This document shows positions 54,598 to 63,896 of a DNA stretch of 64,000 bases, in pieces. The position numbers and the translations under genes were made by a program. Position 1 is the stretch's first letter. Each line of letters starts with the position of its first letter. Origin of the DNA: JBEBVQ01 sp037190845. GTDB lineage: Bacteria > Bacteroidota > Bacteroidia > Chitinophagales > Chitinophagaceae. Under the pieces are notes generated by a model that worked only from the letters and a program-made list of their open reading frames with translations, did not search any database and was not told the DNA's origin. Where the stretch lies: the NCBI GenBank assembly GCA_037190845.1, contig JBBCJI010000011.1, forward strand, positions 1 to 64,000. Direction: 5' to 3'.

Positions 54598-55236
54598 ATG
54601 CAGATAAGAATTGCCATAGCAGATGACCATCCCATAGTCATCAAAGGTTTGCTGAATGTGCTGTCTGACTATGGGGATATCTTAGTGACCGGAACCTATT
54701 CGGACGGAACTCAGTTGCTGAAGGGACTGGAAAAGAGCCTGCCTGACATATTGTTGCTGGATATCCAGATGCCCGGAAAGACCGGCGACCAGCTTGCGCC
54801 TGTGATCCTGAAAAAATATCCGAATCTGAAGATCATCACGCTGACGAACTTCGACAGCGCCCTGTATCTGACCAATATGATGTGGCGGGGAGCCAAAGGT
54901 TATATACTGAAAAGCGCGGACGAAGACGTGCTGATCCATGCCATCCGTACAGTTGCTGCCGGTGGGGAGTATATTGAGCCCACCATGCAGGATAAGCTGG
55001 GCGAAATGAGTGCAGCCCGTAAACGCAGCTTGTCGCTTAAGTCCACGTTGACAGACCGGGAAAAGGAGATACTGAGGCTTATTGTCAAAGGTCATACCTG
55101 CCCGGAAATTGCAGAAAAGCTTTTTCTGAGCACCTATACGGTAGAGAACTACAGGGTTATCATACAGACCAAAATGAACGTAAATAACACAGCGACATTG
55201 GTAAAAAAGGCGCTGGAGCTCGGGCTTACTGATTAG
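54598..55236 (+). CDS. NarL/LuxR family response regulator
   Basis: The 212 aa protein has a receiver domain with acidic pocket ADDHP (8-12), phospho-acceptor Asp in LLLDIQMPG (near 57) and Lys in GYILKSA (near 105). A GerE/LuxR HTH follows (LTDREKEILRLIVKGHTCPEIAEKLFLSTYTVENYRVIIQTKM). It is the cognate partner of the upstream kinase; its targets are unknown. Confidence 0.95.
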   Translation: MQIRIAIADDHPIVIKGLLNVLSDYGDILVTGTYSDGTQLLKGLEKSLPDILLLDIQMPGKTGDQLAPVILKKYPNLKIITLTNFDSALYLTNMMWRGAKGYILKSADEDVLIHAIRTVAAGGEYIEPTMQDKLGEMSAARKRSLSLKSTLTDREKEILRLIVKGHTCPEIAEKLFLSTYTVENYRVIIQTKMNVNNTATLVKKALELGLTD

Positions 55237-55259
55237 GCTCCATGGTGAAGTCGAAACAT

Positions 55260-55289
55260 AAAAAAGCCCGGTCATTAACCGGGCTTTTG
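55260..55289. terminator. Terminator GCCCGG...CCGGGC
   Basis: A-run, GCCCGG, AT loop, CCGGGC, T-run. It lies between the convergent response regulator gene and tRNA and can serve both. Confidence 0.75.
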
Positions 55290-55361
<72 letters not shown>

Positions 55362-55467
55362 ATGAGGGTGCAAAGGTAATACTTCTATTCGTAACAACAA
55401 TAAATCTTTTGAAATTATTCTTAAAAATGTGTCAAATGCAGTTTCTCCACCTAATTTTACACGCATG

Positions 55468-56352
55468 ACGGCACAACATAAGGCCGGATTCGTAAACATT
55501 TTTGGTTTACCGAATGCCGGCAAGTCAACCCTGATGAATGCGCTGCTCGGTGAGCAGCTTGTTATTACATCCCATAAGGTGCAGACGACAAGGCACAGGA
55601 TTGCAGGAATTCTCTCTGAAGCAGATTATCAGATCGTGTTTTCGGATACCCCCGGTATCGTAGAACCAAAATATAAACTGCACCAGAAAATGATGATGCA
55701 CGTTAAGAGTGCCCTTGAAGATGCTGATGTTGCACTGCTGATGCATGATATAACATTGCCGGTTGCCGACCTGGAAGTTATCGCAGGGATGCTGAAGCTG
55801 AAAGTCCCTGTGATCCTTCTGCTGAATAAGACCGATCTGGTGAAAGATCCGAAGGAGGTAAAGCTGCTGGAGGAAACATTCCGTACACAATTCCCTGATT
55901 GGGATATATTGCCTGTTTCGGCCAGAAAACAGACCGGTACGGATCAGATCATTCCCCTCATTCTGAAATATCTGCCCGAAGCCCCCCCATATTATCCGGA
56001 TGACCGTATTTCCGACCGTCCCGTGCGTTTTTTTGTCAGTGAGCTGATTCGCGAACAGATATACAATCTTTACCACGAAGAGATCCCATATCATACGGCT
56101 GTGATCATACAATCGTTTGAAGAAAAGCCGGCCCTGCATGTGATCAAGGCAGAGATCATCGTCGGCCGCGAAACGCAGAAGGTGATCATGATCGGAAAAG
56201 GGGGAAGCATGATCAAGCAGTTGGGGATTAATGCCCGGAAAAAAATAGAGGCCTTCCTGGATGCGAAGGTTCACCTGGAGCTGTTTATAAAGGTACGACC
56301 GAAATGGCGGGACAACGAGACTTACCTGCGGGAATATGGGTATAACGGATGA
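55468..56352 (+). CDS. era: GTPase Era
   Basis: From ATG 55468 (preferred to the GTG at 55429) this is about 294 aa, the normal size. G1 GLPNAGKST, the G2 region TTRHRIAG, G3 DTPG, G4 NKTD and G5-like VSARK are all present. The C-terminal KH domain is visible in VIMIGKGGSMIKQLGINARKKIE. Era is an essential ribosome-assembly factor for the 30S subunit. Confidence 0.95.
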   Translation, partial: TAQHKAGFVNIFGLPNAGKSTLMNALLGEQLVITSHKVQTTRHRIAGILSEADYQIVFSDTPGIVEPKYKLHQKMMMHVKSALEDADVALLMHDITLPVADLEVIAGMLKLKVPVILLLNKTDLVKDPKEVKLLEETFRTQFPDWDILPVSARKQTGTDQIIPLILKYLPEAPPYYPDDRISDRPVRFFVSELIREQIYNLYHEEIPYHTAVIIQSFEEKPALHVIKAEIIVGRETQKVIMIGKGGSMIKQLGINARKKIEAFLDAKVHLELFIKVRPKWRDNETYLREYGYNG

Positions 56353-56356
56353 TCCT

Positions 56357-57250
56357 ATGGAGGACAGGTTTGACATACCTATACAGCCTGTATTTATTGA
56401 CCTTGCTGAAAAATGCCGTATACAAATAGACATGCTGCGGCTTGACCGGACAGACACGGTCGTTTCCGGCAACAAATGGTTCAAGCTCATCCGCAACATT
56501 CAGGCGGCCAAATCCGGAGGATATAGCCGGTTGCTCAGCTTTGGCGGTGCCTGGTCCAACCATCTCGTGGCGATGGCCGCTGCTTCATCGGATGCAGGGT
56601 TGGGCGCCATTGGTATGGTACGTGGATTGCATGCGGCCGACAACCTTACACCATCATTGAAGCAGTGCAGGGATATGGGTATGCAGCTCCGGTTTCTTTC
56701 CCGTGAAGATTATACCCGTAAAGATGACCCCGGATTTCTGGAGCACTTGAGACAGGAATGGGATGGTGTTTATATCATTCCGGAAGGTGGTGCAAATCCG
56801 GAGGGCAGAGCGGGAGCCGGTCTGATAGCAAAATATATCCCGGATCATTACACACATATTTGTCTTTCTGTGGGTTCCGGTACCACACTGGCGGGTTTAA
56901 GGCAGGCATTGCCGTTAACACAGCAGGTTATCGGGTTTGCTCCCATGAAGGGAGGGGCTTACCTTCAGCCGCTTATTGCAGGCTGGTTATCGCCGGAGCA
57001 AAACCGGAACTGGTATTTGACAGATGATTATCATTTCGGCGGATTTGGAAAAATCACCATTCCGTTGCAGCAATGGATGCAGGATTTCTACCGGAAATAC
57101 CACATTCCGCTGGATCGTGTATATACTGCAAAGATGATGTACGGCGTGCTGGATATGATACAACAGGGATGTTTTACCGAAAAATCTTCCGTCTTGTGCA
57201 TTCATACAGGAGGACTTCAGGGGAATACAGGGATGAGGATTGAGGATTGA
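56357..57250 (+). CDS. D-cysteine desulfhydrase / ACC deaminase-like PLP enzyme
   Basis: From ATG 56357, 4 bp after era, this is a 297 aa fold-type II PLP enzyme. The PLP lysine is in VVSGNKWFKL, followed by LLSFGGAWSNHLVAMAA (typical SNHxxA) and the phosphate-binding SVGSGTTLAGL. It should remove sulfide and ammonia from D-cysteine or deaminate ACC. The last codons run into an intergenic palindrome, so the C-terminus (MRIED) may be altered. Confidence 0.88.
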   Translation: MEDRFDIPIQPVFIDLAEKCRIQIDMLRLDRTDTVVSGNKWFKLIRNIQAAKSGGYSRLLSFGGAWSNHLVAMAAASSDAGLGAIGMVRGLHAADNLTPSLKQCRDMGMQLRFLSREDYTRKDDPGFLEHLRQEWDGVYIIPEGGANPEGRAGAGLIAKYIPDHYTHICLSVGSGTTLAGLRQALPLTQQVIGFAPMKGGAYLQPLIAGWLSPEQNRNWYLTDDYHFGGFGKITIPLQQWMQDFYRKYHIPLDRVYTAKMMYGVLDMIQQGCFTEKSSVLCIHTGGLQGNTGMRIED

Positions 57251-57292
57251 GGGATGAGGATTGAATTTCATCTCTCAATCCTCATCCCTCAA
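57247..57292. repeat. Perfect 18 bp inverted repeat
   Basis: TTGAGGGATGAGGATTGA (57247-57264) and its exact complement (57275-57292), with a 10-base loop. It overlaps the stop region of the previous gene and may help end transcription. Confidence 0.7.
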
Positions 57293-57351
57293 CAAACAAA
57301 ATAGCGGCGTACAAGGTTTGCATCTCTTGTTTTCGTTACTTTGTAGCCGTC

Positions 57352-58506
57352 ATGAAAATATTCGTTACCTGCTTTAGTCTCCTTTTCCTGTCACTGTTTG
57401 CGGGGGCTGTTCCCGACAGCAGCGGATTGCGTGTCAGCCTGCTTACCGTTGGCCCGGGACATGATGAAATATATGAGCCGTTCGGGCATACCGGTATCCG
57501 GGTCATTGATACACTCAATGGTACAGATCTGGTATATAGCTATGGCAGTTTCAACTACAGCGAACCGAATTTTGAGCTGAAGTTCATGCGCGGCAAGTTG
57601 CTCTATTATATGTCCGTATCGTCTTTCCGGAGTTTTATGGAAGAGTATGAATATACCCGGAGGAAGGTGGAGGAGCAGGAGTTGTTGCTCCAGGCCTCCG
57701 AAAAGCAGGATATCGTTGGCTTTTTACAATACAATTTGCAACCGGAAAATAAGTACTATAAATACGATTTCCTGTTTGATAATTGTGCCACACGTGTAAG
57801 AGATGTTTTTCCCAAAACCTTCGATACAGTGTTTCAGTGGGGGGCTGCATTGCCGCCGGATGCGCGTATTACGTATCGCCAGATCATCAACCAATACCTG
57901 TATGTGGAACATTTTGCCCGGTTTGGTATTAACATACTTTTGGGATCGAGGATTGACCGGGTGATGAGTAGTGAGGATGCTATGTTCCTGCCGGATTTTC
58001 TCCGTGACGGACTTGAGGGGGCAACCTTGTCGGGTAAGCCGGTCGCCGGACCTGTTACCTTATTACTTGATGGTTCGGATTCCGTGTCTGCAGGAATAAA
58101 TGGTGGATTTCTGATTACACTGGCGGTGATGTTGCTTACGTTTGCGGGGCTGACAGTAAGGCGTTTACGTTTGCTCGGGCGGATCATGCAGGCGCTCGTG
58201 CTACTGGTGACGGGATTGCTTGGCTGCCTGATACTGGTGATGTGGCTGGGTACGGATCATCAGTCCTGCCAGGAAAACCTGAATGTGCTGTGGGCTTTAC
58301 CTACCAGCTTATTGCTTGTGTTCCGCAGGCGTCGTGCCGGGCGGTACGCCGCGATCGCGATCCTCCTGCTGATCGTATCTTTTGTTTTACATATACTACG
58401 GGTCCAGGAATTGCCGCTATTGGAGTTATGGCCCTGGTTGCTTTCGCTGCTGATGATTTATGGCGCGATTTATAAACGCGATAAACAGGAGGGCGTAACA
58501 TCATGA
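57352..58506 (+). CDS. DUF4105 / Lnb-like lipoprotein N-acyltransferase
   Basis: The 384 aa protein has a signal peptide. A DUF4105 domain follows: LLTVGPGHDEIYEPFGHTGIRV (His near 41) and YDFLFDNCATRVRDVF (Cys near 147), the catalytic pair of the family. Several C-terminal membrane helices follow (from about 245). Related Bacteroides proteins (Lnb) acylate the N-terminus of lipoproteins. This fits the many lipoproteins in this genome; substrate and chemistry here are inferred. Confidence 0.85.
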   Translation: MKIFVTCFSLLFLSLFAGAVPDSSGLRVSLLTVGPGHDEIYEPFGHTGIRVIDTLNGTDLVYSYGSFNYSEPNFELKFMRGKLLYYMSVSSFRSFMEEYEYTRRKVEEQELLLQASEKQDIVGFLQYNLQPENKYYKYDFLFDNCATRVRDVFPKTFDTVFQWGAALPPDARITYRQIINQYLYVEHFARFGINILLGSRIDRVMSSEDAMFLPDFLRDGLEGATLSGKPVAGPVTLLLDGSDSVSAGINGGFLITLAVMLLTFAGLTVRRLRLLGRIMQALVLLVTGLLGCLILVMWLGTDHQSCQENLNVLWALPTSLLLVFRRRRAGRYAAIAILLLIVSFVLHILRVQELPLLELWPWLLSLLMIYGAIYKRDKQEGVTS

Positions 58507-59318
58507 CAGAACGTAAACAGATCAGTACAGCAGCATTTCCGGCACTTTCGTGGCAGGAGACAGGAAACGGTCCGGTATTGGTGCTGATACACGGGTTCCC
58601 GGAAAACAGTGATCTGTGGCAGCCGGTTATTCCGGCATTATCGGAACAATTCAGGTTGGTCATCCCGGATCTCCCCGGGGCCGGGGAGAGTAAAAGACCT
58701 GCAGATGCTCCGCTTACCGTAGAGCTGATGGCAGAAGCCATCCATGCAATACTGGATGCCGGAGCCATCGACCGGGCTGTTATTGCCGGCCATTCGATGG
58801 GAGGGTATACGGCGCTTGCCTTTGCGGATCTGTATCCCGGTTATGTGCAGGGGCTGTCGCTGGTGCATTCGCTGGCCAATGCGGATGACGAGGAGAAAAA
58901 AGAATCCCGGCGTAAGTCTGTGGCGCTGATCCGTAAGGGGGGGAAGGAGACATTTGTCCGGCAGATGATCCCCAACCTGTTTTCGGAATCTTTCCGGAAG
59001 GAACAGCCGGAAACCATCCATACACAGGTAGCGCGCGCGCTGCAATTACCGGATGAGGATATGATCGCTTTTTATGAAGCTATTGCAGCTCGTCCGGACC
59101 GTACTGCAGTAGTACGCGATGCGGCTTTTCCTGTACAATGGATCATCGGGAAAGAAGATACAGCTACACCCTCTGAAAAAGCTTTGCAACAGGCCGGCCT
59201 TTCTGATGTTTCCTTTATTCATGTGTATCAGGCATGTGCACATATGAGTATGCTGGAACAACCGGAACAGCTTGCCACAGACGTTGCAGGATTCGGTTTA
59301 TACTGCAAAAATCGCTAA
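58503..59318 (+). CDS. Alpha/beta hydrolase
   Basis: The 271 aa protein shows the oxyanion segment LIHGFPENSDLW, nucleophile elbow AGHSMGGYTAL (Ser near 99), an acid in IIGKEDTATP and the catalytic His in YQACAHMSMLEQPEQL. It overlaps the preceding gene by 4 bp (ATGA). The substrate is unknown; the fold fits epoxide hydrolase or haloperoxidase-like esterases. Confidence 0.9.
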   Translation: MTERKQISTAAFPALSWQETGNGPVLVLIHGFPENSDLWQPVIPALSEQFRLVIPDLPGAGESKRPADAPLTVELMAEAIHAILDAGAIDRAVIAGHSMGGYTALAFADLYPGYVQGLSLVHSLANADDEEKKESRRKSVALIRKGGKETFVRQMIPNLFSESFRKEQPETIHTQVARALQLPDEDMIAFYEAIAARPDRTAVVRDAAFPVQWIIGKEDTATPSEKALQQAGLSDVSFIHVYQACAHMSMLEQPEQLATDVAGFGLYCKNR

Positions 59319-59333
59319 CTTAGTATGTGAGTG

Positions 59334-61289
59334 ATGATCAGGAGGCTGCTTATAGTGTTGTTTTGGTTGGTTGCCGGAGATATAGTGCCGGCAACTGCTT
59401 CGCATATTGTTGGCGGAGAAATGATGTACGAATGTCTGGGGCCGGCTGGCCCGGGGCTTACCCGTTATCGGATATGGCTTAATATATACCAGGATTGCCT
59501 GGGGGGCCATCAGGATGCTATCGGCAGCGATAATCCGGCTGTGTTTGCTATTTTTGATGGGAATGGCAGAAGAGTTCCTGTTGGGGGGGGGATGTATGAT
59601 CTTGTTGATTCGCTTGCAGACGTCGCTATACCGCCTAATTTTCACAATCAGTGTGTAAATAATCCGCCATCAGTATGTCTCCGCAGAGTAACCTTTGAGC
59701 GGATATACGATTTACCTGATAACACTTCCGGATACCGTATCGTTTATCAGCGGTGTTGCCGGAATGCTTCAGTCATAAATGTTGCTAATCCGGGGAATAC
59801 CGGTGCTACTTATTCCTGTTTTATACCACCGCAGCCGACTGCTGTATGTAACAGCAGTGCTGTCTTTAAGAACTACCCGCCTCAGATCATTTGCATTAAC
59901 ACTCCGCTTGTATATGATCATTCAGCTACGGATGCGAACGGAGATTCGCTTAGTTATGAATTTTGTGAGGCTTATATTGGAGGATCTATTAATTCACCGA
60001 AGCCCGGCGCAGGACCCGGCGCCGGCGACATACATCCGCCGCCGTATCCTCCGGTGACTTATATTGGCGGTTTCAGCGCGTTGCGTCCGATGGTCGGTAA
60101 TCCGCAGATTCAGATTGATCCCGCTACGGGTATGATCACCGGAACTCCTAATCTGTTGGGCCGTTTTGTTGTAACTGTTTGTTGTAATGAATGGCGCAAC
60201 GGTGAGCTCATCAATACGGTGACGCGTGAGTTTCAATTTGTGGTTACCAACTGTTCCAAGGCTGTTTTAGCAGACATTCCGCAGTTGTCTACGGAGTATA
60301 ATACTTATATCGTCGAGTGCGATGGCTTTACGGTGCAGTTCAAAAACCAGAGCAGGGGCGGATTTAATTATTACTGGGACTTTGGTGCGGGGGATGAAAG
60401 GCCGGCTACATCCACGGAATTCGAACCTTCATTTACCTACCCGGATACCGGTGTCTATACAGTGAAGCTGGTGGTAAACAGGGGATCTACCTGCCCCGAT
60501 AGCATCAGCCGGCTGGTGAAAATATATCCATATTTCAATGCTGATTTTGAGACGGAAGGGTTGCCGTGTCCCAAAGGGACAATGCAGTTCAATGATATGT
60601 CAAGGGCGACTTATAACCCTGTCACGGAATGGATGTGGTCTTTTGGAGATGGTAATACCTCGACAGAGCAATTTCCCGGACATGCTTATGAACAAGGTGG
60701 GGATTATACGGTTACTCTGGTGTCTAAAACGGTGAAAGGCTGTGTAGACACTGTAAGGAAAACTGTTTCGATCGACCAGTTTGTGCCATTTGCAGGGAAT
60801 GATACGATCATTGTCAAAGGATCGTATCTGCGCTTTAATGCCTCCGGCGGATCGGAATACCGCTGGTCTCCCGGCACTCATCTTGATGATCCTTCGGTGC
60901 ATAATCCACTTGGTTATTACCCGGATACGACAAGGCTTGATTACGTGGTCTATGTAAGAAGCGAAAATAATTGCGAAGGCTATGATACGATCAATGTATG
61001 GGTAGTCGCTCAGGGAGCGGCATTTGTACCTACCGCTTTTACACCTAACGGAGACGGCGTTAATGACGTATTTACGCCGATCGGTATCGGGTATAATGAG
61101 GTGGCTTTCTTTCGCGTGTACAACCGATATGGACAGGAAGTATATTATGCAGACCGCTTTAAAGCAGGGTGGAATGGTATGTATAAAGGACAGCCTGCCG
61201 CAGCAGGAACTTATTACTGGGTGCTGAAAATCACTGATCGTTTCGGGAAAGAAGAATTACATAAAGGCGATGTGACGTTGGTGAGGTGA
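59334..61289 (+). CDS. PKD-domain protein with gliding-type C-terminal sorting domain
   Basis: The 651 aa protein (ATG 59334 after a GTG) has a signal peptide (IVLFWLVAGDIVPATA). A cysteine-containing N-terminal region (SHIVGGEMMYECLG) is typical of gliding-associated proteins. Two PKD domains follow (YYWDFGAGDERPATS, about 340-400; WMWSFGDGNTSTEQF, about 430-490). The C-terminus AFTPNGDGVNDVFTPIGI...YYWVLKITDRFGKEELHKGDVTLVR is a type B T9SS sorting domain. It should be exported and surface-attached, likely an adhesin. Confidence 0.92.
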   Translation: MIRRLLIVLFWLVAGDIVPATASHIVGGEMMYECLGPAGPGLTRYRIWLNIYQDCLGGHQDAIGSDNPAVFAIFDGNGRRVPVGGGMYDLVDSLADVAIPPNFHNQCVNNPPSVCLRRVTFERIYDLPDNTSGYRIVYQRCCRNASVINVANPGNTGATYSCFIPPQPTAVCNSSAVFKNYPPQIICINTPLVYDHSATDANGDSLSYEFCEAYIGGSINSPKPGAGPGAGDIHPPPYPPVTYIGGFSALRPMVGNPQIQIDPATGMITGTPNLLGRFVVTVCCNEWRNGELINTVTREFQFVVTNCSKAVLADIPQLSTEYNTYIVECDGFTVQFKNQSRGGFNYYWDFGAGDERPATSTEFEPSFTYPDTGVYTVKLVVNRGSTCPDSISRLVKIYPYFNADFETEGLPCPKGTMQFNDMSRATYNPVTEWMWSFGDGNTSTEQFPGHAYEQGGDYTVTLVSKTVKGCVDTVRKTVSIDQFVPFAGNDTIIVKGSYLRFNASGGSEYRWSPGTHLDDPSVHNPLGYYPDTTRLDYVVYVRSENNCEGYDTINVWVVAQGAAFVPTAFTPNGDGVNDVFTPIGIGYNEVAFFRVYNRYGQEVYYADRFKAGWNGMYKGQPAAAGTYYWVLKITDRFGKEELHKGDVTLVR

Positions 61290-61432
61290 ATGATTAATTA
61301 GTCAATTTGAAAATGTGCTAATTTGAAAATGCTCATGTTATTATAATAACTGCATTCATTGGCTCGTTTTCAAATTGCCACATTAAATAGATCATTTCCC
61401 GGCAACATTGTCTTTGTTATCTTTGTGTCCTT

Positions 61433-62002
61433 ATGCACATCGGCTTGTATTTCGGCAGTTTTAATCCCATTCATGTTGGTCATCTTATTATCGCTAATCA
61501 TATAGTGTCTCATACGGACGTGGATAAAGTATGGTTTGTGCTTTCTCCGCACAACCCGCTTAAGGAGGCTCATAGTCTGCTGAATGAATATGACAGGTTG
61601 CACTTGGTAGAACTGGCGATCAACGAAAATCCGAAATTCCGGGCCAGCAATGTAGAGTTTCATTTACCTAAGCCTTCTTATACGATCGATACGCTCGCTT
61701 ACCTGTCAGAAAAGTTCCCGCTTGAGCGTTTTTCCGTGATCATGGGTTCCGATAGTCTGCAGAACATCCACCGCTGGAAAAACTATGAATATTTGTTGCA
61801 GCAGTACGATCTGGTTGTTTACCGACGTCCCGGTTTCCCCGTTGAACAAAAAGAAGGTATGCGCCTTACAGTTGCGGATGCGCCGTTGCTGGATATATCG
61901 GCTACCTATATCCGGAATGAGATAAAGGCAGGAAGATCGGTACGCTATCTTGTGCCCGACCGGGTTGCGGATTATATTGACGCAAATCGCTATTATCTAT
62001 AG
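61433..62002 (+). CDS. nadD: Nicotinate-nucleotide adenylyltransferase
   Basis: The 189 aa protein is full length. It starts MHIGLYFGSFNPIHVGHLIIANHI, with the GSFNPxHxGH nucleotide-binding motif. It contains IMGSDSLQNIHRWKNY and ends with ISATYIRNEIKAGRSVRYLVPDRVADYI (the SxTxxR motif). It makes NaAD for NAD biosynthesis. Confidence 0.96.
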   Translation: MHIGLYFGSFNPIHVGHLIIANHIVSHTDVDKVWFVLSPHNPLKEAHSLLNEYDRLHLVELAINENPKFRASNVEFHLPKPSYTIDTLAYLSEKFPLERFSVIMGSDSLQNIHRWKNYEYLLQQYDLVVYRRPGFPVEQKEGMRLTVADAPLLDISATYIRNEIKAGRSVRYLVPDRVADYIDANRYYL

Positions 62003-62818
62003 GGTTAAAACGATTCAATTAGTCAATTTGAAAATGAGTATAATGATTTTGGTAATGTCCCGGATAAAGGGAGCAATGAACAACAGCGTCACCTGGAAAG
62101 GATAAATGAGCACGTGGCATGCGTTCACCACCTCATCCCCACAATCATCCGGTAATGACAATATTCTCCTGCTATGAAAATACCGTAATGATTTCAGCAC
62201 GATACTGCGTACCTACAACGGCGTCATTGCGAGCGCAGCGAAGCAATCTCTCTATGATATTGGGATTGCTTCCCTCCACTCCGTTCCGCTACTATTGAAG
62301 CACTTTATAAGTTGTTTGTAATCAACACCCCTCACGTTCTCCCCTCGAAGGGAGACGATCAGCTCGTTCCCTGTCCGAAAGCCAAACGGCACAACGGTGC
62401 AAAGTCCCCCTTTGAAGGGAGCGAAGGGGGATGTGCTCTTCTTTACACTCAACTTTGTTATTATTTCTGATGATGAACTTCGTCATGCTTATTATTGTTT
62501 GGGACATCCAAATGAATACTTGCAATGACGGTTAAGCATGAGGCATTGCGCCATCCGTGATACATGCCGCTACCAGCCATGCAGACTGTCCCGAAAACCG
62601 CTTAACCTACTCCCTTTATACCGGGACATTGCCATGATTTTTGTTTACGTAACATGGGCATTCTCAAATTGACACATTCTCAAATTGTCAAATTAGTTTG
62701 ATGGTTTTTCTTATCTTCATGTGAAGTATATCTTAAAATGTTCCGGCAGTTACATACCTGGCATGATATTTTATTGTAGTGAATAAAGAATAACTCTAAA
62801 TAATTAAAAACAAATGTT
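62003..62818. other. 815 bp intergenic region with dispersed repeats
   Basis: No gene. It holds a REP-like GTCATTGCGAGCGCAGCGAAGC element (62223-62251), a 130 bp stretch (62323-62450) that resembles the inside of the MITE at 67-290 in reverse orientation, and AATTTGAAAATG/TCAAATTG spacer motifs that also flank nadD upstream (61292-61385). Confidence 0.6.
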
Positions 62819-63013
62819 ATGGCAAACACCGGAAAAACAGTAGCTACATTGTTGATCGGCGCCGCAGTAGGGGCCGCAATAGGGTATATACTGGCAACAG
62901 ACAAAGACACACGTCAGGAAAATATGGACAAGATTAAAGATCGTCTGAACCATCTGAAAGACAAATTTGCGAAGAAGGGACGGGAGCTGGAAGAAGACAT
63001 CTTTAATAATTGA
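62819..63013 (+). CDS. YtxH domain protein
   Basis: The 64 aa protein has a glycine/alanine-rich N-terminal membrane segment (TVATLLIGAAVGAAIGYILATD) and a charged helix (ENMDKIKDRLNHLKDKFAKKGRELEEDIF). This is the general-stress YtxH type. It is first in a small envelope operon with the next two genes. Confidence 0.88.
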   Translation: MANTGKTVATLLIGAAVGAAIGYILATDKDTRQENMDKIKDRLNHLKDKFAKKGRELEEDIFNN

Positions 63014-63019
63014 AAATGG

Positions 63020-63057
63020 AAAATGGAAAATTGAAAGTGTATGCAATTTTCCATTTT
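63020..63057. repeat. Hairpin AAAATGGAAAATTG / CAATTTTCCATTTT
   Basis: A perfect 14 bp inverted repeat with a 10-base loop, just after the ytxH stop codon. Possible attenuator or mRNA end. Confidence 0.6.
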
Positions 63058-63083
63058 CAACTTTCAACCTTCAATTTATCTCC

Positions 63084-63476
63084 GTGTCTGGTAACATTTT
63101 TAGTAATTGGAAAAAACGCATCACTCAGTATATTGAGGTTCGTGTACAGTTGATAAAGCTGGGCATTATTGAACGTATCTCTAATATACTGGGTAGCTTC
63201 ATTTTTGTCCTGATGGCCATGTTCCTGCTATGCCTTGTCCTGATATTTGCAGGTTTTGGCGTGGCAGAAGCTTTTTCTGCCTGGTTTGATTCCCGTATTG
63301 GCGGATATTTTGCCGCTTCCGGTGTATACGTATTGTTTATAGCCGGACTTGTATTATTTCGTAGGCCACTTTTGGTGGGCTTGTCAGGCATTTTTATCCG
63401 GATGCTTACCAGTGATGATGACGATGATGATGATTTACCCGCAGACCTGAAAAATAACCCGGATGGCGCTCTATAA
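63084..63476 (+). CDS. Phage holin superfamily III-like membrane protein
   Basis: The GTG at 63084 gives a 130 aa protein. A basic N-terminal helix (WKKRITQYIEVRVQLIKL) precedes two membrane helices (ILGSFIFVLMAMFLLCLVLIFAGFG and GYFAASGVYVLFIAGLVLF) and a poly-Asp tail. This is the layout of the putative holin III/DUF1469 family found with YtxH in Bacteroidota; it is likely an envelope stress protein rather than a phage holin. It overlaps the next gene by 14 bp. Confidence 0.82.
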   Translation: MSGNIFSNWKKRITQYIEVRVQLIKLGIIERISNILGSFIFVLMAMFLLCLVLIFAGFGVAEAFSAWFDSRIGGYFAASGVYVLFIAGLVLFRRPLLVGLSGIFIRMLTSDDDDDDDLPADLKNNPDGAL

Positions 63477-63837
63477 AAAACAAAAAATAAATAGTCTTGC
63501 GGCGTTAAAGCGGGAAAAATTCAGGTTACGCCATGAACTGGGACAAATGTCTGCTGCCGGCTTGCTTTCTGCAGATGATCTTTCCGGTGCGGAGAAGAAA
63601 CAGGAGGAAAATGCTGATCCCGGCTGGTTTGATCTGGTGTCGGGTATTTTTACCTCGCGTACTACGCTGGATAGTCTTTTCGCTTTAGGGTTGCCGTTGC
63701 TCCGTTTTTTTCCTCAAAAGACCCAGAAAAATTTCCTTCGTGCTTTTGTCCGTGAATTCTTTGGCGGCTATCTTAAGTGGAAAGGAGTATCGCTGGGATT
63801 CAAGGTGATAAGATCCTTACTCCGGAAGAAGGATTAG
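63463..63837 (+). CDS. Hypothetical protein of the YtxH operon
   Basis: The 124 aa protein is basic and helical (LAALKREKFRLRHELGQM; KTQKNFLRAFVREFFGGYLKWKGVSLGFKVI). A weakly hydrophobic segment lies near residues 70-85. I do not know a family. Coupling to the holin-like gene suggests a joint role at the membrane. Confidence 0.75.
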   Translation: MALYKKQKINSLAALKREKFRLRHELGQMSAAGLLSADDLSGAEKKQEENADPGWFDLVSGIFTSRTTLDSLFALGLPLLRFFPQKTQKNFLRAFVREFFGGYLKWKGVSLGFKVIRSLLRKKD

Positions 63838-63854
63838 TTAGTTATGAATGATGA

Positions 63855-63896
63855 GTTATGAATGATGAATTAAACTAATAATTCATCATTCATAAC
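63855..63896. terminator. Perfect 17 bp hairpin between convergent genes
   Basis: GTTATGAATGATGAATT (63855-63871) and its exact complement (63880-63896), with an 8-base loop, between the YtxH operon and the partial universal stress protein gene. A shared terminator or mRNA-stabilising structure. Confidence 0.6.

Noticed and set aside
63084..63476. Prophage lysis gene
   Set aside because: The holin-like protein sits in a YtxH stress operon with no phage genes near it.
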